NCBI GenBank assembly: GCA_964530825.1
Contig: CAZHCA010000004.1
Span: forward strand, 62,001 to 126,000
Direction of reading: 5' to 3'
DNA: 64,000 bases
Source: CAZHCA01 sp964530825
GTDB taxonomy: Bacteria; Bacteroidota; Bacteroidia; Chitinophagales; Saprospiraceae
This document shows, piece after piece, positions 44,255 through 54,515 of this stretch. The notes beneath the pieces were generated by a model. The model searched no databases. It was not told the DNA's origin and saw nothing but the letters and a program-made list of their open reading frames with translations. The translations under genes were made by a program, and so were the position numbers. Positions within the stretch are counted from its first letter, which is position 1. Each line of letters starts with the position of its first letter.

Positions 44255-47200
44255 ATGATTTCGACGATCATTCACTTTGCCGTTCGGCAAAAGTTGATCA
44301 TCGGGTTACTAGTCATCGGATTAATGTTGGGGGGGGGTTACGCTGTACAACAATTACCGATTGACGCCGTACCCGATATTACAAATAATCAAGTTCAAGT
44401 CGTTACAACTTCGCCTGCTTTGGCGCCACAAGAGATGGAGCAGTTTGTCACTTACCCCGTAGAGGTGGCTATGGCCAATATTCCTAATATTTTAGAAATA
44501 CGGTCTATTTCTCGCTTCGGACTGTCGGTTGTAACCATTGTTTTTGAAGATCACGTACCGGTACTGGAGGCCCGCCAGTTTGTACGTGAACAGATTGAAC
44601 AGGCCAAAGCAGAAATACCGCCTGACATGGGCACGCCGGGCCTCATGCCTATAACTACTGGCCTGGGTGAAATTTATCAATATGTACTCGAGGTCGACCC
44701 GGCCTATCGGCATATATACGGCCCTATGGAATTGCGCACCATCCAGGACTGGATCGTTAAGCGGCAACTGGCGGGCATCGAAGGCATCGTTGAGGTGAGT
44801 AGTTTTGGCGGCTACCTTAAGCAGTACGAGGTGGCTGTGGAGCCCGACCTCTTACATGCCTATGATATTGCTCTTTCGGAGATATTCAAAGCATTGGCGC
44901 GCAACAACCAAAACAGCGGTGGTAGCTACATTGAAAAAGGGCCACATGCTTACTACATCCGTACCGAGGGGCTGATAACGCACTTGCGCGATATTGAAAA
45001 CATCGTAGTCGCAAACCGGGGTAATACGCCGATTTTGGTGAAAAATTTGGGTACGGTTCAATTGGGCAGCCCCAAGCGCTTCGGAGCCATGACGATGGAT
45101 GGGCTCGGAGAAGCAGTCGGCGGTATTACACTAATGCTCAAGGGGGCAAACTCTTCGGCGGCCATTCGCAATGTGCACGAGCGAATCGAACACGTCAAAC
45201 AATCCCTGCCACCGGGCGTTCGCATCTATCCCTATCTCGACCGGTCTGATTTGGTTAGTGAGGCCATCGGCACCGTACGGGAAAATTTGCTTCTTGGCGG
45301 GGCTATAGTAATGATTGTATTATTCTTGTTGCTGGGAAATTGGCGAGCCGGCCTCATTGTCGCTTCAGTCATTCCCCTAGCCTTGCTTTTTGCCCTGATC
45401 TGCATGCGCTTGTTCGGCGTATCGGCTAATCTTATGTCACTAGGGGCCATCGATTTCGGTATTGTGGTCGATGGCGCCGTCATCATTGTAGAGGGGGTGC
45501 TGTTTGCCCTTGCCACCCGACATGCAGGGCAAAAATTATCCCAAGCTGAAATGGATGAGGTGGTTGCAGGAGCCTCAAGCCGCCTTTTCCGGACGGCCAT
45601 CTTCGGGGTGTTCATCATTTTGGTGGTTTTCATTCCGGTGATTACCCTCACGGGTATTGAGGGCAAAATGTTTCGACCCATGGCCCTGACGTTCAGCTTT
45701 GCCATCCTGGGCGCGCTGCTACTTTCCCTGACATATGTGCCCATGATGGCGGCATGGATATTACCGAAATCGATCAAGGAAGAAAAGAATTTTGCCGACC
45801 GCTTGGTTGATGCGCTCAAAACTGGCTATCGCCCCGTGCTCAGAGGGGTCTTGCGTTTGCCGGGGCTGGCTATCAGCTTGGCCTTGTTTATTCTGGGGGC
45901 TTCGCTGCTCCTGTTTGCACGCCTGGGCGCCGAGTTCATTCCCACCCTGGAAGAAGGAGACCTGGCCATGCAGATGACTATTCAGCCGGGAAGCGCACTG
46001 GAAGAGAGTATTCGCACTTCAACGAGGGCTGAACAGCTCCTGCTAAAGCATTTTCCTGAGGTAGAGCACGTCGTTTCGAAAATTGGCACTGCCGAGGTAC
46101 CCACCGACCCCATGGCCGTCGAAGATGCCGATATCATGATTGTCCTTAAAGATAAAGCTTACTGGACCACTGCCAAGACGCGCGAAGAGCTGGTAGCCAA
46201 AATGAAATCAAAGCTATCGGTTCTCGCCGGTGCTTCTTTCGAGTTTACTCAACCCATACAGCTGCGCTTTAATGAATTGATGACCGGTGCAAAGACGGAT
46301 ATAGCAGTAAAAATTTTTGGAGAGGATATGACTACCCTCAGCCGTCTGGCCGGGGAAGCAGCTCGAATTATCAATGGCATCGACGGGGCCGGTGATGTGC
46401 GGGTCGAGCAGACCGAAGGATTATCACAACTGGTAGTTACTTACGACCGGGAAAAAATTGCCCTATACGGTGTTGATATCGCCGAGCTGAATACCATCAT
46501 CCGTACGGCCTATGCCGGCGAGGTAGCCGGGGTGGTTTTCGAGCAGGAGCGAAAGTTTGACTTGGTCTTGCGCCTGGCGTTCGATGCCCGGCAGTCTATC
46601 GATTTAAGCCGTTTGTACGTCCACCTTCAGGACGATCAGCAAGTACCCTTGTCCGAACTAGCGACGGTTGCTTACCGGGAGGGTCCCATGCAGATTTCTC
46701 GCGAAAACGCCCGCCGACGGATAAATGTAGGCGTAAATGTGCGGGGGCGCGATGTGGCCAGCCTGGTAACCGAGATTCAGACCAGACTCCACGAACAGCT
46801 GGTATTGCCAGCAGGGTATCAAGTCGGGTATGGCGGGGATTTTGAAAATTTGCGTGCCGCCCGGCGTCAATTGAGCATTGCTGTACCCATCGCATTGACG
46901 CTGATCCTATTTTTGCTATATCTTGCCTTTGGAAATATCCGTTTCGCCTTAATTATATTTTCGGCTGTACCCATGGCGGCGATTGGAGGCATCGTGGCCT
47001 TGTGGTTGCGCGGTATGCCCTTCAGCATCTCGGCCGGCGTAGGATTTATTGCCCTATTCGGGGTAGCGGTACTCAATGGGATTGTCCTGATCAGCTATTT
47101 CAACGAGTTGCGCCGCCGCTTTCCGGACTGGGCGTTTCGGCAGGTGGTTATCCAAGGCGCACAGGATCGGTTGCGGCCCGTGCTGACCACCGCAACGGTC

Positions 47201-48541
47201 GCCGCACTAGGCTTTTTACCTATGGCGTTATCTACATCGAACGGTGCCGAAGTCCAGAAGCCGCTGGCTACCGTCGTAATTGGGGGCCTGATTACGGCAA
47301 CTTTACTTACCCTACTTCTGCTACCGACGATTTATTATTTGGTAGAAAGCCGTCGGTGGCGAGGCGCTAAATCGCTGGTGATCGTCTTATTGGCCTTGGT
47401 TTGTACTGCGCCGTCCCTGGCCGGCCAGAAAGTCTTGGACTTGCCATCCCTCATGGATAGCAGCCTGCAGCAACAGGCTTCGATAGTGACTGCCCGTTTG
47501 GGCATTGATGCCGCCGTCTATCGGCAGGGCCAAGCTCGAGAGCTGCCGCCTTTGGAAGTGGAGTTAGGCGGCGGGCAATTCAATACATCGCGCGTGGACT
47601 ATATGGTTAATGTGCGCCAATCTCTGGGGCAGCCGGCACGCGATCGCCGGCGTCGAGTGGTAGCCGACGCTGAACTGGAAAGGGCACAGGCGGAAGCCGT
47701 TTTCGCAGAGCGAGCCTTAGTCCGCGATATTCGGTCTGCCTGGTGGGCGTGGCAGACCGCCCGGGCCCGTTTGCACCTTTTGGTAAACCAACGCGAGCGC
47801 TACAATGCGATGATGGAGAACGCCAATTCCCAATTGGAGGTTGGTGAAATCAATGCCCTTGATCAAACGCTAATGGCGGCTCAAGCCAACCAGGCCAACC
47901 TGGATGCTGAAGCAGCCCGGCTATCAGAAGCGACGCGGTTCAATCAATTGCAAAGGGTAAGTGGGCTGGTGGGTCCTTTTAGGCCGGACACCCCAATCGT
48001 CGCCCTGCCTTTACCGGATACCCTCCAACCGGCCGCAGTTTTCGAACAGGTCGCACAAAAGGAATTGGCCTTACGCGCTGCGACGATCGATCTGGAATCA
48101 GCATCCTCAGCACCGGAGTGGGCCCTTGGCTACATGAATCAAAGTATTCGGCCCAATTACAGCTTCCAGGCTGTGACCGTAGGAGCCACCGTACCGCTTT
48201 TCCGGAAGCGGATGCGGGCAGCTACGGACGAAGCGCGAGTAGCACTTGAAATATCGCGTCGTGAAACCCTTCGCGCCCGGTACGTACGCGAGCGCAACCA
48301 GGAGCTCCTCATGGAGCAGGCCCGCACTTTAGACCATCAGCTGTCACGGGAAGGTGTTGCGTTGCGCAGGCAGGCAAAGCGCCTGCGCAACTTAGCAAGC
48401 CAGCAGCTCGAATTGGGCGAAACGGATTACTTCCGTTACCTGCAGGCCATGGAACTGGCTACCCGTTATGAATTAGAATACCTCGATTTATTGGAGCAGT
48501 ACAATCAGACCATCATTGATTTAGAATACTATTTAAACTAA
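44255..48541 (+). CDS. CzcA/CusA heavy-metal RND pump fused to a TolC-like outer-membrane factor
   Basis: 1428 residues. Residues 1 to about 1030 form a complete heavy-metal RND pump: PDITNNQVQVVT at the N-terminus, 12 membrane helices, and LMSLGAIDFGIVVDGAVIIVE with the DFG...D proton-relay region of HME-RND proteins. A hydrophobic segment (about 1036-1056, IVLLALVCTAPSLAGQ) then acts as an internal signal. The last 370 residues are a TolC/CzcC-like factor with long helices (AELERAQAEAVFAERALVRDIRSAWWAW, LEVGEINALDQTLMAAQAN). Such fusions are known in Bacteroidota. Metal specificity (Cu, Zn, Co, Cd) is not decidable. The periplasmic adaptor is the next gene, 7 bp later. Confidence 0.93.
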   Translation: MISTIIHFAVRQKLIIGLLVIGLMLGGGYAVQQLPIDAVPDITNNQVQVVTTSPALAPQEMEQFVTYPVEVAMANIPNILEIRSISRFGLSVVTIVFEDHVPVLEARQFVREQIEQAKAEIPPDMGTPGLMPITTGLGEIYQYVLEVDPAYRHIYGPMELRTIQDWIVKRQLAGIEGIVEVSSFGGYLKQYEVAVEPDLLHAYDIALSEIFKALARNNQNSGGSYIEKGPHAYYIRTEGLITHLRDIENIVVANRGNTPILVKNLGTVQLGSPKRFGAMTMDGLGEAVGGITLMLKGANSSAAIRNVHERIEHVKQSLPPGVRIYPYLDRSDLVSEAIGTVRENLLLGGAIVMIVLFLLLGNWRAGLIVASVIPLALLFALICMRLFGVSANLMSLGAIDFGIVVDGAVIIVEGVLFALATRHAGQKLSQAEMDEVVAGASSRLFRTAIFGVFIILVVFIPVITLTGIEGKMFRPMALTFSFAILGALLLSLTYVPMMAAWILPKSIKEEKNFADRLVDALKTGYRPVLRGVLRLPGLAISLALFILGASLLLFARLGAEFIPTLEEGDLAMQMTIQPGSALEESIRTSTRAEQLLLKHFPEVEHVVSKIGTAEVPTDPMAVEDADIMIVLKDKAYWTTAKTREELVAKMKSKLSVLAGASFEFTQPIQLRFNELMTGAKTDIAVKIFGEDMTTLSRLAGEAARIINGIDGAGDVRVEQTEGLSQLVVTYDREKIALYGVDIAELNTIIRTAYAGEVAGVVFEQERKFDLVLRLAFDARQSIDLSRLYVHLQDDQQVPLSELATVAYREGPMQISRENARRRINVGVNVRGRDVASLVTEIQTRLHEQLVLPAGYQVGYGGDFENLRAARRQLSIAVPIALTLILFLLYLAFGNIRFALIIFSAVPMAAIGGIVALWLRGMPFSISAGVGFIALFGVAVLNGIVLISYFNELRRRFPDWAFRQVVIQGAQDRLRPVLTTATVAALGFLPMALSTSNGAEVQKPLATVVIGGLITATLLTLLLLPTIYYLVESRRWRGAKSLVIVLLALVCTAPSLAGQKVLDLPSLMDSSLQQQASIVTARLGIDAAVYRQGQARELPPLEVELGGGQFNTSRVDYMVNVRQSLGQPARDRRRRVVADAELERAQAEAVFAERALVRDIRSAWWAWQTARARLHLLVNQRERYNAMMENANSQLEVGEINALDQTLMAAQANQANLDAEAARLSEATRFNQLQRVSGLVGPFRPDTPIVALPLPDTLQPAAVFEQVAQKELALRAATIDLESASSAPEWALGYMNQSIRPNYSFQAVTVGATVPLFRKRMRAATDEARVALEISRRETLRARYVRERNQELLMEQARTLDHQLSREGVALRRQAKRLRNLASQQLELGETDYFRYLQAMELATRYELEYLDLLEQYNQTIIDLEYYLN

Positions 48542-48548
48542 ATATACT

Positions 48549-49664
48549 ATGCGTGCTTCCATATTATTCAGTATCGCTTCTTTGTTCTTTTTATCGGCAT
48601 CTTGCCAGGACTCCAGCCCGCAGGAAAATGCCAGTCCGGAGCAGGATGCCGGCACAACAGTCCGCCTGAGTTCAGAGCAGCTGGAAATGGCGGGCATCGA
48701 ACTTGGACTACCCGAACGGCGGACTATTGCCCAGCAATTAGAGGTCACTGGCCGCGTACATTTGCCCCCCTCAGCTTTGGTTTCAGTCTATAGCCCGGTG
48801 CTGGGTTTCGTTCAGCAGGTCGAACACATTGAGGGGGACTACGTGAGGGCTGGTACACCGCTTACGGTGCTCCGGCACCCGGGGATCATTCAATTGCAGG
48901 AGGACTATCTGGCTGGACGTATCCGTCTGCAACAACTGGCGCAAAACCTGGAGCGCCAGCTGGCCCTGGCCAAAACCCAGGCGTCTTCTCAGCGAATACT
49001 AGAGGAGGCGCAGGCCGATTACCGGACTCAGGCTTTGCGCACCCGTAGTCAGCGCCAGCAGCTGGAAATGATAGGCCTTCCGGTAGACAAGCTGGAGTCC
49101 AACAATGAAACAGTACCGCAACTCATTATTGCCGCCCCTGTTTCGGGTTACCTCACGAAGGTGGTAGTCAACCGCGGCAAATTAGCCGAAGGTGACGATC
49201 TGCTGTTCGAACTGGCTGATTACCGGCATCTACACGCTGAACTGGACGTATATGCCGAAGATATTGCCTTATTAAAGGAAGGCTTACCCGTAGAACTTTA
49301 TCAGCCCGGGAGGGAACGGCAATACCTTGGAGAGATCTTCAAGCTGGCAAAGAGCATTGACCTGGAACAGCGAACGGCACGGGTACACGTCCACTTCCGG
49401 GACCAGCCCAAAGAGCTGATAGTGGGCAGCCCATTGCGCGCCCGAATCCTTTACAATGCCCGGGAGGTTCTCGCACTGCCTGAATCGGCCATACTCCGGG
49501 AGGGGAGCACTACCCTGGTATACATAGAACACCAGGGTAGCTACAGGCCGCGAACAATTGATGCCGGACCTGCTCATGATGGGTTCATTGCTGTCGAGGG
49601 ACTACAGCTTGCTGATGGCGAACAGATCGTCGTTGAGGGGGCGTACTATTTGCACGGCGGGTAG
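48549..49664 (+). CDS. RND periplasmic adaptor (CusB/CzcB-like), lipoprotein
   Basis: 371 residues with a lipoprotein signal and lipid-attachment C19 (FFLSASC). The membrane-fusion-protein core is visible: a lipoyl-like half (VYSPVLGFVQQVEHIEGDYVRAGTPL), a helical hairpin, the second half (ISGYLTK-like APVSGYLTKVVVNRGKLAEGD) and the beta-barrel domain. It bridges the inner-membrane pump and its fused outer-membrane channel. It starts 7 bp after the pump gene. Confidence 0.92.
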   Translation: MRASILFSIASLFFLSASCQDSSPQENASPEQDAGTTVRLSSEQLEMAGIELGLPERRTIAQQLEVTGRVHLPPSALVSVYSPVLGFVQQVEHIEGDYVRAGTPLTVLRHPGIIQLQEDYLAGRIRLQQLAQNLERQLALAKTQASSQRILEEAQADYRTQALRTRSQRQQLEMIGLPVDKLESNNETVPQLIIAAPVSGYLTKVVVNRGKLAEGDDLLFELADYRHLHAELDVYAEDIALLKEGLPVELYQPGRERQYLGEIFKLAKSIDLEQRTARVHVHFRDQPKELIVGSPLRARILYNAREVLALPESAILREGSTTLVYIEHQGSYRPRTIDAGPAHDGFIAVEGLQLADGEQIVVEGAYYLHGG

Positions 49665-49673
49665 GGGCTGTGC

Positions 49674-51284
49674 CTACTTCACCTCCTGCAGGAGCCTCAA
49701 CAGTACGCCGTTGGTCCATCCGAATCCATCTTGGACGGGATATTCACCACCGCCGGCATCGAGGGTGGTGTCTACTACATTGTACTTTTCCACCATCTTA
49801 CCGGTGTTGCGGTAAACCTTCAGGTTGAGATCGACCCAGCGCTGCTTAACGGTCCCGGCCAGGTCTTTGATTTGGTAGTTACGCAATCCCTGAATACTTA
49901 CCCACTGCAGCGGGGCCCAGCCATTGGGAGCGTCCCACTGTTGACCGGTGTTGTTTTCGGTTGTTACCAATCCTCCGGGGCGCAGGAAATGATCTTCTAC
50001 AAACTGAGCACTGGCCAGGGCTTGTTGTCGGGTGGCTATTTCAAAGTACAACGGGAACATGCCTGCTAGGGAAGGGGTAGGCGTGGGCTGGTTGTTCACA
50101 AAATCAAAATCGAGAAAATAACCGGTTTCTTCATCCCAGCAATATTGCAAAATAGCATTTTTGCGGGCGGTAGCCAGGTCGCGGTAGATTTGCGCTTGAT
50201 CTGCCCGTTTGGCCAGTTGATAGGCCTCAGCTAGGGTCATTTCTAAATTATATAGCAGGGCGTTGAGGTCAACCGGAATGATCTGTGTCGTATAAATTGT
50301 AGGCAGGGTCTGCTGATCGCGCAACCAGCGCGAGCTAAAATCCCAACCAGATTCACAGGCAGCGCGGATATCTCGGTATACCTGTTCATTGGGCCGGCTA
50401 CTCTCTGCAGCGGTCAAGACGTCATCGCGGTACATCTCGGCCCGCGGGTCGCTGCGGCTATCGAAATACCGGTTCAGGATCGTGCCATTACCCAGGGAAA
50501 CAACTTTGCGGAAAGCCCGGGCGCCATAAATGCCTACCTCATTTTGGGGCTCGTCGACGTCCTCCAGGCCATCCATCCAGAAGTCGTATTCTTTTTGCAG
50601 TTGGGGCAAATAACGGACCAGTGTTTGCGCGCTTTTTTCCTGCGCCAATAGTTTTACCATGCTGGCGAAAAAAGGCGGCTGGGAACGACTCAGGAAATAG
50701 GTGCGGTTGCCATTCGGGATAAAGCCGATGGTGTCGATCAGATAGGCAAAGTTATCGACCATATTTTCAATCATATCGGTACGACCGGCCATTTGGAGTC
50801 CCAGCATCGTGAAGTAGCTGTCCCAGTAATAGATCTCGCCGAACCGCCCGCCCGGGACAATATACGGATTCGGAAGTTCGATCAATGTGCCGGTAGTGGC
50901 CTCGTCTGCTTTGCGTGTCAGGACCTCCCAAAGTGCATTAATATGTGCTTCTGCCGACCGAGTCCTATCGCTTTGAAAGCCGGAAGCATATTGTTTCGGC
51001 AATTCAAAATGCTCCCTAACGAAGGACTCCAGTTCGAAATCGGGTTGTTTGCGCTGCTTTTGGTATCGGTCTAGGATGGTGGCCGTCGAAAATTTTGGCG
51101 TACAATCGGCAAAAGTCTTACCATCTTCAAAAACTGGTTTCATTTGCACAGCGAAGAAGAGCTCGCCGTAGCGTTCGGAAGGCGGAAGGTCCTGGAGCTC
51201 CGACTCCTTATGACTCGAAGTAGCTGGCCGGTTACAGCTTATTGTGAGGATGGTGAGAAGCAAAAACAGGTTCCAATGGCGCAT
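49674..51284 (-). CDS. Alpha,alpha-trehalase lipoprotein (GH37)
   Basis: 536 residues from the ATG at 51284, which gives a lipoprotein signal with C17 (LLLTILTISC); the longer frame to 51434 lacks one. Both trehalase signatures are present: PGGRFGEIYYWDSYF (near residue 145) and QWDAPNGWAPLQW (near 460). Catalytic acid/base residues of GH37 fall in these regions. It is expected to split trehalose to glucose in the periplasm or on the outer-membrane surface. It is convergent with the metal-efflux operon and has no sugar-uptake genes nearby. Confidence 0.93.
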   Translation of the reverse strand: MRHWNLFLLLTILTISCNRPATSSHKESELQDLPPSERYGELFFAVQMKPVFEDGKTFADCTPKFSTATILDRYQKQRKQPDFELESFVREHFELPKQYASGFQSDRTRSAEAHINALWEVLTRKADEATTGTLIELPNPYIVPGGRFGEIYYWDSYFTMLGLQMAGRTDMIENMVDNFAYLIDTIGFIPNGNRTYFLSRSQPPFFASMVKLLAQEKSAQTLVRYLPQLQKEYDFWMDGLEDVDEPQNEVGIYGARAFRKVVSLGNGTILNRYFDSRSDPRAEMYRDDVLTAAESSRPNEQVYRDIRAACESGWDFSSRWLRDQQTLPTIYTTQIIPVDLNALLYNLEMTLAEAYQLAKRADQAQIYRDLATARKNAILQYCWDEETGYFLDFDFVNNQPTPTPSLAGMFPLYFEIATRQQALASAQFVEDHFLRPGGLVTTENNTGQQWDAPNGWAPLQWVSIQGLRNYQIKDLAGTVKQRWVDLNLKVYRNTGKMVEKYNVVDTTLDAGGGEYPVQDGFGWTNGVLLRLLQEVK

Positions 51285-51605
51285 AGTAGTCGTTTTTGGC
51301 AGAAAATATACAAACGTTCCCAGCACTGTCAACAAGAAATCTGAGAAATCGGGTGTCCAAACGAAGCGGGACTTGCGGTTTGTGGAACCGATCCATTCCA
51401 TTGCGCAAAGTAGGCCTTGCCGTTTAGTGTTCACTTTCAGGCCTCCGGCAATTAGTGGATAAAGGTCAGCGCCAAAGTGTTTCCGTCAGGACTTAAGCAG
51501 TCATTTTTAAATTTTTTTTAATAGACAATGGATAACATCTCGGCACCTGATTTGTACAATAAACGGTCGTAAGGTATGGTTCTATTTATCGTCAAAATAA
51601 GCGGT

Positions 51606-52613
51606 ATGCGGATATGCTGTATTTGTATCTTCTTACTGAAGTGTTGGGCAGTTTTTTCCCAGGCGGTACTACCCCACCAAGGTATATCAAAACGTGCTAA
51701 AGAAGGATACTTTTGCCGGCCTGGACTTCCGAATTCGAGCCGCAGCCGTGGGCTCGAGGTGTCCTATAATTTTTTCAATGGGGGGCCGCTCACTTATTCG
51801 GATGAAAGCAGCCTGGGCCCCGACCAGCTTACCTCCTTGCAATACCTCGGGGTGAAAGCAAAAATTCCGGTACTGCTCAAGCCGAGCTTTAAGGTATTGG
51901 TTGGGTTTGACTACGAGATGGAGAACGTTAACTTCTCTTCGCCTGCTTTGCGAACCAAAGCGAGCGAAATTATGAGCGACATAGATACGCGCTCCCTGAC
52001 GACTACCGGGCTCAAGTTGTATGCACTCAAATCCTTTGATCGGTCGCGCTACCTGGGTTTCCGAGGTGCGGTTAAGTACCGCGGTGACTACACCGGCGTT
52101 TTACCCTTTGAGGATCGCTATGCTGCATATAGCCTTTCCTTGCTGTACGGCGTGAAGAAAACCCAGGACAAAGAATGGGGGGTTGGCCTGTCGTACTCGA
52201 AAAATTTTCGCCGTTGGTTGATTCTGCCCTTTTTCCTCTACAATCGTAACTTCAACAATCAGTGGGGTGTGGAGGCGGTTTTTCCAGCTCAGGTCAATGG
52301 ACGTTATAACTTGAATCCAGAGACTATTCTGCTGTTCGGTTACGAATTCAACTCGAGCAACTACTCCCTGGACCTCGGCAGCTCCATCAACAACAACTAC
52401 GATATTTACCACCATCGCCGAGCCGAGGTGCTATTCGGCTTTACGGTCGAGCGCCACCTCGCTTCCTGGTTGTGGGTCGAAAGCAGGGCCGGTTTCCAGT
52501 ACAATTTCAATACCCATTTGGAAGCGACCTTTCCAAATGGGGAGACAGTTTCCTTCAAGCCGGCTGATGGCCTGTATTTCCGGATGGGTCTATTTTTGTC
52601 GCCACCCAATTAA
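51606..52613 (+). CDS. Outer-membrane beta-barrel protein (DUF6268-like)
   Basis: 335 residues from the ATG at 51606, chosen to place the signal peptide MRICCICIFLLKCWAVFSQ at the start; a frame from 51576 adds ten residues. The mature part shows porin-like strands (LEVSYNFFNGGPLTYSDESS, YLGVKAKIPVLL, RMGLFLSPPN at the end), resembling DUF6268 barrels of Bacteroidota. No substrate is apparent. It is followed 68 bp later by aceK on the same strand. Confidence 0.75.
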   Translation: MRICCICIFLLKCWAVFSQAVLPHQGISKRAKEGYFCRPGLPNSSRSRGLEVSYNFFNGGPLTYSDESSLGPDQLTSLQYLGVKAKIPVLLKPSFKVLVGFDYEMENVNFSSPALRTKASEIMSDIDTRSLTTTGLKLYALKSFDRSRYLGFRGAVKYRGDYTGVLPFEDRYAAYSLSLLYGVKKTQDKEWGVGLSYSKNFRRWLILPFFLYNRNFNNQWGVEAVFPAQVNGRYNLNPETILLFGYEFNSSNYSLDLGSSINNNYDIYHHRRAEVLFGFTVERHLASWLWVESRAGFQYNFNTHLEATFPNGETVSFKPADGLYFRMGLFLSPPN

Positions 52614-52681
52614 CTGAATATTTTCCAACAAAAGGCCTTACTTGCCGTTTGAACTACACCCGGCGCTAAAACCCGTGTGCT

Positions 52682-54427
52682 ATGTTCGAAAAGCTGATTC
52701 CGTACGATGCCGCTTACATCATCCTGGATTCTTACCTAAACTATTACCACAAGTTCAAACGGATTACCAAGCGGGCAAAAATTCGTTTTGAGCGACGCGA
52801 CTGGCGTGGTATACAAAACGACGCCCGGCAGCGCAATATCGTCTACCGCGATACAGTCGATGAGACCACCCGCAAGTTGCTGGAGTTTCTGGGCGAACAC
52901 GCTCACGATCGCAACATCTGGCGGGAAATGAAACAGATGTACCTGGTAGAAGTAACCAACTTCAACACGCGCAATATTGCAGAAACGTTTTACAACTCTA
53001 TCTTCCGGCATAGTCACAAGGGGCTAAGCGTGGACGAAGATTTGATGTTTGTTCATGCTACCGGTACCTACCGTGAGTTTCGTTCGGCTACGCCCATTTA
53101 TCATACGTTTTTCCTGACCATACCTTTGGAATTTACCTTGCATCAGCTTTTCGCCGTTTTCCCCTTCGATGCCCCCTTCCAGAACCTGAAACGGGATATC
53201 GGTTATATTGCCGATGCCCTTCGGGAAAAGCTCAAAGAGGATGCCTACCAATACCGCGACGCACGCATCGAAGTCCTGAAAGGTCCATTTATTCGCAACA
53301 AGGCAGTCTATCTGGTCGGTCGCATGTATCTCGATGATCAGGTCATGCCGTTCATACTTCCCCTTATCCACGAAGAAGACGGCATTACTGTTGATACCGT
53401 ATTGCTGGAAGTCAATGACGTCAGTTCTATTTTCAGCTACAACCGCACCTACTTTTTGGTAGAAACCGACATCGTCAGCGAAATGGTCGATTTTTTGCGT
53501 ACCATTTTACCGACTAAAAACTTGGGCGAATTGTACAACTCTATCGGTTTCGAAAAACACGGCAAGACGGTGCTGTACCGCGACTTTTTGCGCCACCTAG
53601 AAACGACCACCGATAAATTGGTCTTCGCCCCCGGCATCAAGGGTATGGTGATGAGCGTGTTTACGCTACCGTCTTATAATATGGTTTTCAAGGTCATTAA
53701 AGATCGCTTTGCAGCACCCAAAAAGGTGACTGAAGAGGAAGTCAAGGCCAAATATCGTATGGTGTCAGAGCACGACCGGGTGGGGCGCATGGCTGATAGT
53801 CATATTTTCGAAAATTTTGTCTTTGAGCGCAAGCGCTTCAGCGATGACCTTTTGAAGGAACTATTAGAAGAGGCACCCTCGAAAGTAATTGTTCGGGATA
53901 AAGAGGTGGAAATTAAGCACATGTACATCGAGAAGAAAATGGTGCCGCTTAATCTGTACCTGGAAGATGCCACAGAAGAAGAGGCCCGGCACGTCATCGA
54001 TGAATACGGGAAAGCTATTAAGCAACTAGCTGCAGTCGATATTTTCCCAGGTGATATGCTACTAAAAAACTTCGGCGTGACTCGCCTTAACCGGGTCGTT
54101 TTCTACGATTATGATGAGATCGGACCGCTTACGGATTACAACTTTCGCCGTATCCCGGAATCCGACCGCTACGAAGATGAACTTTCCGATGAGCCCTGGT
54201 ACTCGGTGGGGCCTATGGACGTATTTCCAGAAGAATTTGCCCGCTTCCTCATCGGCCGCCGGGAGTTGCGAGAAATTTTTATGGAAAAACATGGCGACCT
54301 TTTTGATGTCTCTTTCTGGATCAACGTGCAGAAACGCCTGCGCGCCGGCGAGATGGTGACGGTCTTTCCTTATTCCGAAGAGAAGCGCTTTTGTGTGAAA
54401 TTCAAAAGTGAAATAGGGGCGGAGTAG
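52682..54427 (+). CDS. aceK: Isocitrate dehydrogenase kinase/phosphatase
   Basis: 581 residues, the normal length for AceK, which phosphorylates and dephosphorylates isocitrate dehydrogenase to direct carbon into the glyoxylate shunt. The kinase core is intact: the ATP-recognition region PGIKGMVMSVFTLPSYN, K337 in VFKVIKD (equivalent to K336 of E. coli AceK), GDMLLKNFGVTR containing the catalytic Asp region, and the metal-binding FYDYDEI (D476, D478). The N-terminal regulatory domain is complete. No aceA or aceB gene is nearby. AceK is best known from Proteobacteria, so its presence here is notable. Confidence 0.95.
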   Translation: MFEKLIPYDAAYIILDSYLNYYHKFKRITKRAKIRFERRDWRGIQNDARQRNIVYRDTVDETTRKLLEFLGEHAHDRNIWREMKQMYLVEVTNFNTRNIAETFYNSIFRHSHKGLSVDEDLMFVHATGTYREFRSATPIYHTFFLTIPLEFTLHQLFAVFPFDAPFQNLKRDIGYIADALREKLKEDAYQYRDARIEVLKGPFIRNKAVYLVGRMYLDDQVMPFILPLIHEEDGITVDTVLLEVNDVSSIFSYNRTYFLVETDIVSEMVDFLRTILPTKNLGELYNSIGFEKHGKTVLYRDFLRHLETTTDKLVFAPGIKGMVMSVFTLPSYNMVFKVIKDRFAAPKKVTEEEVKAKYRMVSEHDRVGRMADSHIFENFVFERKRFSDDLLKELLEEAPSKVIVRDKEVEIKHMYIEKKMVPLNLYLEDATEEEARHVIDEYGKAIKQLAAVDIFPGDMLLKNFGVTRLNRVVFYDYDEIGPLTDYNFRRIPESDRYEDELSDEPWYSVGPMDVFPEEFARFLIGRRELREIFMEKHGDLFDVSFWINVQKRLRAGEMVTVFPYSEEKRFCVKFKSEIGAE

Positions 54428-54515
54428 ACCGGGAAGTTCAAAGGCAATGAAGCTGGCTGCGAGCGTTCCCGCGGCGTTGAGATTTATCAATCCGGCATAT
54501 GTTGCTGTCGGGTTC

